In this document: piece after piece, positions 1-5,603 of the stretch
Numbering within the stretch: position 1 is the stretch's first letter
Layout of the letters: every line of letters begins with the position of its first letter
Source: Bacillota bacterium
GTDB lineage: Bacteria; Bacillota; Limnochordia; Darwinibacteriales; Darwinibacteriaceae
NCBI GenBank assembly: GCA_012799115.1
Contig: JAAZLY010000282.1
Location: forward strand, 1-5,731
DNA length: 5,731 nucleotides
Direction: 5' to 3'
Notes under the pieces: model-generated
What the model saw: the letters and a program-made list of their open reading frames with translations, nothing else
The model's database searches: none
Told to the model about the DNA's origin: nothing
Position numbers and translations under genes: made by a program

Positions 1-224
1 AAGGAACGGCTGATTCTGACTCTGACATTGATCTAGCTGTTATCGTTGAAAAAATTGAGGGTGATATCCTTGAACCAAGAGTTAAACTAGTAGAGCTGAC
101 ACACTTGGTTGATATACGGATTGAACCCATACTTTTGGAAGAAGCAAGAAACAGAAGTGGCTTTATTGAAACCGTTGTCAGAAGTGGGCGGCAGATTTAT
201 CCGAAATTGAGCCAACAACATTAA
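1..224 (+). CDS. MNT-type minimal nucleotidyltransferase, C-terminal part (5' end outside window)
   Basis: The frame starting at base 3 is open from the window edge to a TAA at 222-224 and encodes 73 residues. Near its start is DSDSDIDLAV, the active-site strand of the DNA polymerase beta nucleotidyltransferase superfamily; Asp8 and Asp10 of the visible part are the two metal-binding acidic residues. The Asp in LVDIRI (visible residue 37) fits the third carboxylate. The usual Gly-Ser motif, about eight residues upstream, lies beyond the edge. The family is about 100 residues long, so roughly 25-30 are missing. In this family such proteins often pair with a HEPN-domain protein as a toxin-antitoxin-like module and can act as AMP- or nucleotide-transferring antitoxins. 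No HEPN gene follows: a terminator comes 14 bases after the stop, so any partner would lie upstream. The family call is firm; the substrate is unknown. Confidence 0.88.
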   Translation, partial: GTADSDSDIDLAVIVEKIEGDILEPRVKLVELTHLVDIRIEPILLEEARNRSGFIETVVRSGRQIYPKLSQQH

Positions 225-238
225 ACCAGTATAAGAAT

Positions 239-277
239 ATACAGCCTTCAGCAAATGAGGGCTGTATTGTTCTTTAT
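239..277 (+). terminator. Intrinsic terminator after the nucleotidyltransferase gene, possibly bidirectional
   Basis: ATACAGCCTTC (239-249) pairs with GAGGGCTGTAT (257-267) through 11 base pairs, one of them a G-T wobble, around a 7-base loop. The T-rich run TGTTCTTTA follows on the plus strand. It lies 14 bases after the TAA of the nucleotidyltransferase. On the minus strand the same hairpin sits 11 bases after an in-frame TAG (278-280) and is followed by a weaker T-rich tail, so it may also end the minus-strand transcript from the right. The plus-strand role is well supported; the bidirectional role is inferred. Confidence 0.8.
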
Positions 278-583
278 CTAATGATGTATCATTTCCAGGG
301 CCTCCGGCGGATTATTACGCACACCTAGATCCACTAATACGCAGTTGAGACCCACCTGTTCCCATGATGATTCCTCCAGCCATCTGAGGAGTGTCCGGCT
401 TGACTTCAGAATCGCCCATGACGCTAATCGCTCCTTCGGACATTCTTAGGATCCTTCACCTATTACCTTTCTCTTCAGAGCTTGAGGAGCCCGCCTCATA
501 GGCTCTTGCAGAATCAACTTCCTCCGCACACTAATCGGAACTAGAAGGACATGAAGCGCTATCAACTCTTCGCTCACCCATCC
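278..583 (-). pseudogene. In-frame continuation of the discoidin-like gene with one internal stop; possible decayed coding region
   Basis: Directly after the TAG (584-586) of the discoidin-like gene, the same minus-strand frame stays open for 45 codons to a TAA at 446-448. It is then open for another 55 codons to a TAG at 278-280. The second piece reads like ordinary protein: a helical stretch RTLLRWLEESSWEQVG, then a strand-like NCVLVDLGVRNNPPEAL and a short end EMIHH. The final TAG lies 11 bases before the terminator hairpin at 239-267, where a gene's 3' end would be expected. The second piece has no ATG or GTG near its beginning. I do not recognise the sequence. It could be a former C-terminal domain of the upstream gene separated by two nonsense mutations, a separate decayed gene, or a chance pair of open frames (roughly a one in a hundred event for this one frame). 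Confidence 0.33.
315..443 (-). CDS. Possible 42-residue small ORF (alternative frame)
   Basis: A 42-codon minus-strand frame opens with ATG at 441-443 and ends with TAA at 315-317. GAAGGA lies 8 bases upstream of the ATG, an acceptable ribosome binding site. The product begins MSEGAISVMGDSEVKP and has a Gly- and Met-rich middle (MAGGIIMGTGG). It has no membrane segment and no family I recognise. It overlaps the in-frame continuation described for 278-583 in another frame, so at most one of the two is likely to be the real coding frame. Short length and unremarkable composition make this the weaker alternative. Confidence 0.15.
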   Translation of the reverse strand: MSEGAISVMGDSEVKPDTPQMAGGIIMGTGGSQLRISGSRCA

Positions 584-1738
584 CTAAAAACTAATGGTCG
601 AAAGATCCCGTAAGATCTGCTCTAGTTCCTGGAGAAATACTACATCCGCTAAGCGTTCTTCCTTCCCCCGTTCCACAGCCTTCCCAAATCGGAGAATGAT
701 CGATGCTAACTGCTCCAGGGGACCAATCGCCCTCGTCTCTTGTATCATGCTACGCGTACCAATCAGGCATACTGCATCAATCTCATTCCAACCTGGTACT
801 TGATCCGTTCGGAGCACCAACCGAATATGACGTGCAGGCGTGTCAACGTTGATGTTGTCGATGGAGAAGATGCGGGATTCCTCTGGAGCGATTTGGGCTC
901 TGCCCTCCCAGACTACATGGGTCCTTCCTGTTTCATCAATAACCTCGACCTTGACAATTGCCCCCGGATTGCAGGTTTCATACACATCGATGCGCTTCAC
1001 ATACACGGCCTCGTCGTAAAAAAGTTCAGCCCACTCCTCCCCGCCATCGCTCGTGCTTGCTACCCAAGCTGTATCGTAATCGCCATATTTAGGATAAACA
1101 TCGGGGAGGCCAGTCATTTGCTCCGGAGTCCACCGGTCCTCTCGATATTGACTGCTAGCTTTAGCTCCACTTGCCCACTGAACTACGCCGGATTCCCCCT
1201 GACCTTGAGGCCAAGGCGAGTTATGGCTGCCAGTGATACTCACTGCATCGATCTCGTTCCAACCACTAACGCTGTCTGTATCCAACGTGATCCGCACCAT
1301 TTTGCAGGGTACTGCCACGATGTCATTTTTGACCCTAAACACCCTTGCGGTGATCCCTGCAGATCCCCCATTACCTTGCCAGATCAGGTGCCAGCGTCCT
1401 GTCGCGTCCACGAGCTCCACTTTTACGATGGCCCCCGGATTGAAAGTCTCATAGACCTCCACATGATCGACATAAACCGCCTCCGCAAACCCTAGCTCTA
1501 CCCATTGTAGACCATTGTTCTTCTGACTAGGTGCCCAAGCATGCCCGTTATCCCCATAATTGGGGTAGACATTGGGTTCACCCAACGCCTGCTGAGCCGA
1601 CCAGTCTCCACTTCCATACTCACTGCTTGCAGTGGCAGTGATGGCCCATTGCGTGAAAGACTGTCCATGTACCTCACAGACAGTACCAAACAACACGAAC
1701 GCGGCAAGAAGCGAAATTACCCACCAATTTCTTCTCAT
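584..1738 (-). CDS. Secreted protein with two tandem FBXL4-like discoidin (galactose-binding-like) domains
   Basis: The 384-residue product starts with a signal peptide: MRRNWW, a hydrophobic core at about 7-20, and a likely cleavage after VHG near residue 25. Cys21 is preceded by Val, so there is no lipobox. Two homologous domains follow, about 29-171 and 185-328. Each has an ASSxY start, VYPxYGD, AVYV, VYETxNPGAIVKVE, TGR and a closing GWNEIDAV (159-166 and 316-323). This layout matches the discoidin-like region of the human F-box protein FBXL4, which has comparable ETYHPGAV and ELDAV motifs. Such beta-sandwich domains usually bind carbohydrate or protein surfaces; the ligand here cannot be read. 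Residues 329-384 form a charged helical tail. The ATG at 1736-1738 is preceded by GGGGGAAGG three bases upstream. The frame continues beyond the stop (see 278-583). No catalytic domain is visible, so an extracellular or cell-surface binding role is inferred. The fold is fairly sure, the function is not. Confidence 0.88.
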   Translation of the reverse strand: MRRNWWVISLLAAFVLFGTVCEVHGQSFTQWAITATASSEYGSGDWSAQQALGEPNVYPNYGDNGHAWAPSQKNNGLQWVELGFAEAVYVDHVEVYETFNPGAIVKVELVDATGRWHLIWQGNGGSAGITARVFRVKNDIVAVPCKMVRITLDTDSVSGWNEIDAVSITGSHNSPWPQGQGESGVVQWASGAKASSQYREDRWTPEQMTGLPDVYPKYGDYDTAWVASTSDGGEEWAELFYDEAVYVKRIDVYETCNPGAIVKVEVIDETGRTHVVWEGRAQIAPEESRIFSIDNINVDTPARHIRLVLRTDQVPGWNEIDAVCLIGTRSMIQETRAIGPLEQLASIILRFGKAVERGKEERLADVVFLQELEQILRDLSTISF

Positions 1739-1909
1739 TAGCCTTCCCCCAGTCTGTTATTAAAGCACAAGATTCTGCATCGATCACAACGGTCAATACG
1801 AATGGAACTCCTTCGACGACAAACGTTACGTCATCCTTAAGCGTTGGCTGGCTTAGTCATATCGTCTAGGCGACTCCTATAGCTCGGAATTATCCCAGCC
1901 AAACAAGTC

Positions 1910-1929
1910 AAGGGACAATGGTCCCTTCA
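1910..1929 (-). terminator. Short hairpin over the stop codon of the 169-residue gene; weak terminator candidate
   Basis: AAGGGAC and GTCCCTT form a perfect 7-base-pair stem with a 4-base loop (1910-1927). On the minus strand the first arm begins within the TGA stop (1927-1929) of the two-helix membrane protein gene. The tail GACTTGTTT has few consecutive Ts, so termination would be inefficient and the discoidin-like gene 188 bases downstream could receive read-through. The structure is clear; the function is tentative. Confidence 0.35.
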
Positions 1930-2436
1930 CCAACCTCGGATTGTGGCCTCAACACCCGTTTCTCTCCACAATGTTTGGACCACCTCCAGGATCTGCTGTT
2001 TAGTATCAATCCCATGCTCAAATTCGAACCACATCGCCTGACGCTCGTTGCCAAATGAAAGACGCATTTTCTTCTGATCAACATCCACCGTCTTGAGGCG
2101 GATGCCCCACAGGCCCCTTCGGCCCCATTCATAGACATGACCGAAACTCAGCATACCAAAGGTAGACAATACCAATTCGTCCACTTCCTGAGCTATCCGA
2201 TGTCGCTTATCTATGAGCTCCCCAGAGATCACCAAAATGCGGTTATCCCAGATGAGCTTGGCTGTTTGAAGGATTCGGCTTTGTCGGACGAAAAGCCCCA
2301 CAAGGACGACGATCAAAAGACTCAAAACAATGCTAGAGCCAATCTGTCTTGGATCAAGCCAGACTGCAGCAAGAATACTCAGGGCGAGGAGCAAACCGCA
2401 GCCGATGAATCTTCTACGAATGGATCTTAAATGCAC
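1927..2436 (-). CDS. Two-helix membrane protein of unknown function, possibly with a PH-like cytosolic domain
   Basis: The 169-residue product begins with a basic stretch (MHLRSIRRR) and two hydrophobic segments at about 10-28 and 33-50, joined by a short WLDPRQIG turn. The two helices form a hairpin; the positive N-terminus and the RQSR after helix 2 suggest both ends face the cytoplasm. Residues 60-140 look like alternating beta strands (for example RILVISGELI, GLWGIRLKTVDV, KMRLSFGN, AMWFEFE). A helix at about 144-160 (TKQQILEVVQTLWRE) ends the domain. Strands capped by a helix recall the PH-like or YcxB-like cytosolic domains of small bacterial membrane proteins, but I see no diagnostic motif. 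The start is a GTG (2434-2436) with AGGAGG at 2442-2447, five bases upstream, which fixes it. It ends 188 bases before the discoidin-like gene. Real gene likely; function unknown. Confidence 0.78.
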   Translation of the reverse strand: MHLRSIRRRFIGCGLLLALSILAAVWLDPRQIGSSIVLSLLIVVLVGLFVRQSRILQTAKLIWDNRILVISGELIDKRHRIAQEVDELVLSTFGMLSFGHVYEWGRRGLWGIRLKTVDVDQKKMRLSFGNERQAMWFEFEHGIDTKQQILEVVQTLWRETGVEATIRGW

Positions 2437-2441
2437 TTCGT

Positions 2442-2447
2442 CCTCCT
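2442..2447 (-). promoter_or_regulatory. Shine-Dalgarno site deciding a GTG start
   Basis: AGGAGG on the minus strand lies exactly five bases before the GTG at 2434-2436. It supports GTG as the start of the 169-residue membrane protein rather than a downstream start, and is the strongest ribosome binding site in the window. Confidence 0.85.
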
Positions 2448-2593
2448 CTCTTCAAGCCCGAACAGGGGTAGCAAAACTACTACTTGACCCAATTGTCGCG
2501 GACACCATACCAGTTTATATGTCGTAAGTGCGATGTTTATTGCATTTTGCGCTCTATCGATGCATCGTTTGGACTATGGTGCCTTATCCAAGA

Positions 2594-2958
2594 CTACAGA
2601 CCGTTTACGAAACGAAACCTTACTATCCAGTCGAAAAAGTCGGGTGAGCTCGTACCAATTAGGCGCTCAAACTGCAAAACTAAGGTTTCTGGCTCCTCCG
2701 GCTGCCGTGTTGAGTAAGCAAGAGCCCGTCGCCTGTAGTGGAGTTCATCCCCTTTTCTTTGGCCTTCCTAATCAGTAACCACTCCTTCCAGAAAGACTTT
2801 CTGTTCTTCCGAGCCTCTGCCAAAATCTTTGGGCCGGTTATCGTTCCAGATTTGACAAGACTCTGTATCTTGAAGTCTAAAGAAAACGGGGAAATTAAGC
2901 ATCGACCAAAGGTATGATATATCCCTAAAGCGCAGTCATACCAAAGAACGAAACCAAA
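2594..2958 (-). pseudogene. Possible frameshifted coding remnant in the 2437-3111 gap
   Basis: The region from 2437 to 3111 holds no intact gene. On the minus strand one frame is open from 2958 to a TAG at 2680-2682 (92 codons), with protein-like text in its middle: GPKILAEARKNRKSF, then WKEWLLIRKAKEKG. A second frame is open from 2767 to a TAG at 2594-2596 (57 codons) and reads DELHYRRRALAYST, then EETLVLQFERLIG-like text (strictly EEPETLVLQFERLIG) and DFFDWIVRF. The two join smoothly at an A/G run (2749-2756) if one base was lost, giving RKAKEKG followed by DELHYRR. Neither frame has a convincing start codon or ribosome binding site, and the first 30 codons of frame one are rich in Cys, Tyr and Phe and look non-coding. 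I do not recognise the protein. Open frames of this size also arise by chance. Confidence 0.25.
2911..2944 (-). promoter_or_regulatory. Weak promoter-like pair overlapped by an inverted repeat
   Basis: On the minus strand TTGGTA (2939-2944) and TATATC (2916-2921) are separated by 17 bases, a fair match to a sigma-A promoter. The inverted repeat GGTATGA / TCATACC (2911-2917 and 2936-2942, 18-base spacer) overlaps both hexamers, as an operator might. Transcription would run towards the possible remnant and the 169-residue gene, whose start is about 480 bases away. Both hexamers are imperfect, so this is tentative. Confidence 0.25.
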
Positions 2959-3111
2959 TCACAGAGAATGTATCCACTTCCTGTGTTGATTCACTCAAAG
3001 CATATTCTAACGCAACAACTACGTACACCTTCTACCTAGGGAAATCCCTCGGGTGAAATGAGCGCTGGCATCTTGCCTCTTCGAGCGGCCATTACTGGAA
3101 CTTGCTCCTTC

Positions 3112-3155
3112 GCAACAAAAAACCGCTAACATGCACTGAGACACATGTTAGCGGT
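3112..3155 (-). terminator. Strong intrinsic terminator of hppA
   Basis: ACCGCTAACATG (3122-3133) and CATGTTAGCGGT (3144-3155) form a perfect 12-base-pair stem with a 10-base loop. On the minus strand the stem is followed directly by six Ts and then GTTG. It lies 53 bases after the hppA stop, so the hppA transcript should end here and not enter the 2437-3111 region. Confidence 0.93.
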
Positions 3156-3208
3156 AATCGATCATACTAACCAACAAGGAAATCCTTTGTCACACGCTGC
3201 CGAGCTTC

Positions 3209-5377
3209 CTAGAACAGACTTGCCAACCAGTCAAAGAGATTGTACTTGGAGAACACTGCAACCGCGATGAGAGATACGGTCGACATGATTTTAATTAGAA
3301 TATCCAGCGAAGGTCCGACAGTATCCTTGAGGGGATCACCTACGGTATCACCCACAACTGCAGCCGAATGAGTCGGACCACCCTTGCCGTGACCTTCCAT
3401 GGCCCCGGATTCGATCAGTTTCTTTCCATTATCCCAGGCGCCACCGGCGTTTCCGGTGAAGAGCGCCAACATGATGGCGGACATGATGGATCCGATCAAG
3501 GCACCACCCACAAAGTTAGCTCCAAATACAAAGCCAGCTAAAATCGGGAAGAGAACTGCCATATAAGACGGTACCTTCATCTCTTGTAAGGCTCCTTCAG
3601 AGGCAATAGCGATACAAGATTTGACATCGGGCTGCTCGCTTCCATCGAGGATGCCCGGATGCTCCTTGAACTGACGACGAACCTCGTCAACCATCTTGCG
3701 GGCTGCTTTTGTCACCGACTCAATCAACATGCCGGAGAACAAGTAAGGTAGCGCCGCACCCACCAGGGCACCTACTAGGGTCATGGGATCAATCATATTG
3801 AGGATCGGATCCACATCTGGTGGTGAGAAAGAAAAGATGTAAGCAACCATGAGAGATGTGGCAGCCAAAGCCGCAGAACCGATGGCAAAGCCCTTACCGA
3901 TGGCGGCCGTTGTATTGCCCACCGAGTCAAGTTTGTCGGTGATCTCCCGCACTTCATGATCCAACTTACTCATCTCCGCAATACCACCAGCATTGTCGGA
4001 GATGGGACCATAGGTATCAACCGTAACAGTGGTAGAGACAAAGGAAAGCATACCAACTGCTGCCATGGCAATTCCGTAGATTCCGGCCACACCGTAAGCG
4101 GCAATAACAGTTGCACCTAGTACCACAACCGGAGCCATCGTGGAGCGCATCCCCACTGATAGGCCCTGGGTGATGGTCAGAGCTGGACCTTCCGTACTAG
4201 CCGCAGCAATGGTTTTCGTGGGTTTATAGTCATAACTGGTGTAATACTCAGCGATAAAGCCAATTAAGACACCTGCTACAATACCTAAAACAGAGGCAAT
4301 CCAGGGAGAAAATGCCCCGAGGCCAAAGTTTAGACCCGTTAAGTCTTCGCCTCTGAACATCAGCCAACTCCCAAAGCCAGCCAGCACAATGGTGAGACCA
4401 GCCGATACCCAAGTGGAAATATTGAGCTCGCGATGAGGATCTTCAGAGAGCTCTTTTCGGATGATATAAGCGATGCCAATGATGCAGGCAAGGACTCCAA
4501 AGCCAGCAAGGACCACTGGGTACATAAACATTTTCTGCAGCGCTGATTGTGTCATCCCGGCATTTTTTGCCTCACTTGATAGGAAAAGGTGAAAGGATAA
4601 GATCACTGCGGAAGCGATAGCACCCACAAAACTCTCCAACAGGTCGGAGCCAAGACCAGCTACGTCCCCCACATTGTCTCCAACGTTGTCAGCAATCGTG
4701 GCAGGGTTCCGAGGATCATCTTCTGGAATACCCGCTTCCACCTTACCAACTAAGTCAGCACCCATGTCAGCTGCTTTGGTATAAATCCCTCCGCCGACAC
4801 GGAAGAACATAGCAATAATCGAGCAGCCAAGGGCATACCCAGAAATGGTCATGGTGAAAGGCGAGAACTCGATCCCCAACCAGTTCCTTACCAAGTATAC
4901 GTTTTCAATCGACAGCTGCTTAAGGAGAACTCCAAAGACCACATAAACAATGACGAGACCCAGAAGGGCAAAGCCCCCCACACACAGTCCCATAACGGAA
5001 CCACCCTGAAAGGCGACCTTCAAGGTTTGTCCCAGTTTCTTGCTGGTTCTTACAGTGTTTGATACCCGCACATTGGCATAGGTAGCGATCTGCATACCTA
5101 CCACCGCTGCTAGAGAACTCATCGTAGCACCGATGACAAACGCCGCGCCCACATACCAACCAACCGCCACACCCATTAACAAGGCAACTATGACGCCAAT
5201 AAAAGCAATCATGCGAAACTCATATTGTAGGAACGTAATCGCCCCAAGCCTGATCTGGGAAGAGATATCTTTCATCAACTGAGTGCCTTCATCGATCTTC
5301 TTTACAGAGTAGAAGTTTCGGCCTCCGTACAGTAAAGCTAGTACACTCACTACGAATACTAGAACAAGCCAACTCAT
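3209..5377 (-). CDS. hppA: Membrane-bound K+-dependent, probably Na+-translocating pyrophosphatase
   Basis: This integral membrane pump hydrolyses pyrophosphate to two phosphates and uses the energy to export Na+ or H+. Its 722 residues are full family length, with the expected roughly 16 membrane helices; members act as homodimers. Pyrophosphate-site motifs are complete: GGGIYTKAADMGADLVGK (195-212), the loop DDPRNPATIADNVGDNVGD (220-238), DTYGPISDNAGG (454-465), NAGGAWDNGKK (643-653) and GDTVGDPLKDTVGPS (676-690). GNTTAAIGKG (487-496) has Ala491 and Gly494 where K+-independent enzymes have Lys and Thr, so K+ dependence is predicted. Glu248 in LLES, with Ser186, Asp245 and Lys696, matches the ion-gate set of the Thermotoga maritima Na+ pump; Na+ transport is inferred, and dual Na+/H+ transport is not excluded. 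The ATG is fixed by an in-frame TGA two codons upstream; TCCTTCCT on the plus strand (5389-5396) gives AGGAAGGA 11 bases before it, a slightly long spacing. The gene is monocistronic, with its own promoter and terminator. Confidence 0.97.
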   Translation of the reverse strand: MSWLVLVFVVSVLALLYGGRNFYSVKKIDEGTQLMKDISSQIRLGAITFLQYEFRMIAFIGVIVALLMGVAVGWYVGAAFVIGATMSSLAAVVGMQIATYANVRVSNTVRTSKKLGQTLKVAFQGGSVMGLCVGGFALLGLVIVYVVFGVLLKQLSIENVYLVRNWLGIEFSPFTMTISGYALGCSIIAMFFRVGGGIYTKAADMGADLVGKVEAGIPEDDPRNPATIADNVGDNVGDVAGLGSDLLESFVGAIASAVILSFHLFLSSEAKNAGMTQSALQKMFMYPVVLAGFGVLACIIGIAYIIRKELSEDPHRELNISTWVSAGLTIVLAGFGSWLMFRGEDLTGLNFGLGAFSPWIASVLGIVAGVLIGFIAEYYTSYDYKPTKTIAAASTEGPALTITQGLSVGMRSTMAPVVVLGATVIAAYGVAGIYGIAMAAVGMLSFVSTTVTVDTYGPISDNAGGIAEMSKLDHEVREITDKLDSVGNTTAAIGKGFAIGSAALAATSLMVAYIFSFSPPDVDPILNMIDPMTLVGALVGAALPYLFSGMLIESVTKAARKMVDEVRRQFKEHPGILDGSEQPDVKSCIAIASEGALQEMKVPSYMAVLFPILAGFVFGANFVGGALIGSIMSAIMLALFTGNAGGAWDNGKKLIESGAMEGHGKGGPTHSAAVVGDTVGDPLKDTVGPSLDILIKIMSTVSLIAVAVFSKYNLFDWLASLF

Positions 5378-5568
5378 GCTTCAACCCGTCCTTCCTTTGC
5401 ATTGTTTTTTCGGCCACTTGAGGGTCTTTTTCCATGTATATGTTCATCCAGAAGAAGTAGATCCTGTCCATAGAATACTTCGTCTAGGAATACGGTAACT
5501 GAAGGAGGAAGCTTGTCCTCCTTGTGGTCGAAGAGGGTTACTCTTCAACCGAGTCAAAGAAACTCAAC
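5378..5568 (-). promoter_or_regulatory. Long structured 5' leader of hppA; candidate cis-regulatory RNA
   Basis: From the predicted start of transcription near 5568 to the hppA ATG there are about 190 untranslated bases. In transcript order they hold a weak hairpin (GAGT/ACTC near 5553-5570), a 10-base-pair hairpin at 5526-5550 (GGTTGAAGAG / CTCTTCGACC, 5-base loop, one wobble), and two bases later an 8-base-pair hairpin at 5502-5523 (AAGGAGGA / TCCTCCTT, 6-base loop). The loop of the first strong hairpin (GTAAC, plus-strand 5537-5541) is complementary to GTTAC just after the second (plus-strand 5495-5499), so a pseudoknot is possible. No T-run follows the hairpins, so they are not simple terminators. 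Regulation by RNA structure is inferred; I cannot assign it to a known riboswitch class. Confidence 0.45.
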
Positions 5569-5574
5569 GACATG

Positions 5575-5603
5575 ATCATAGCATGTTTACGCGCGTCTAA
5601 CAA
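5575..5603 (-). promoter_or_regulatory. Predicted sigma-A promoter of hppA
   Basis: On the minus strand TTGTTA (5598-5603) and TATGAT (5575-5580) are 17 bases apart. The -10 matches TATAAT at five of six positions and is preceded by TGC, an extended -10. The -35 matches at four of six. An A-run just upstream (plus-strand T-run at 5618-5624) may serve as an UP element. It is the best promoter in the window and reads towards hppA, with transcription starting near 5568. Confidence 0.7.

Noticed and set aside
740..1495. 251-codon plus-strand open frame inside the discoidin-like gene
   Set aside because: It is antisense to a minus-strand frame with a signal peptide and two conserved repeats. Its own translation is rich in Cys, His and Pro, shows no repeat or motif, and has no ribosome binding site.
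1760..1800. TTGACC element upstream of the discoidin-like gene as its promoter
   Set aside because: No acceptable -10 hexamer lies 16 to 18 bases downstream; the nearby TTAATA has no matching -35.
2533..2778. 81-codon plus-strand open frame in the gap
   Set aside because: It lacks a ribosome binding site and motifs, and it is antisense to the better-looking minus-strand fragments at 2594-2958.
3040..3058. Imperfect palindrome around CCTAGGGAAATCCCTCGG
   Set aside because: The stem has a mismatch, a two-base loop and no T-run, and there is no gene end next to it; it is probably chance.
3165..3192. ACAAGGA / TCCTTTGT inverted repeat after hppA
   Set aside because: The arms are short and imperfect and do not precede a T-run; the strong terminator at 3112-3155 explains the end of the transcript.
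5289..5471. 60-codon minus-strand frame overlapping the start of hppA, possible leader peptide
   Set aside because: There is no Shine-Dalgarno sequence before its ATG, and its last 29 codons run through the hppA coding sequence in another frame. A regulatory upstream frame is conceivable but not supported.
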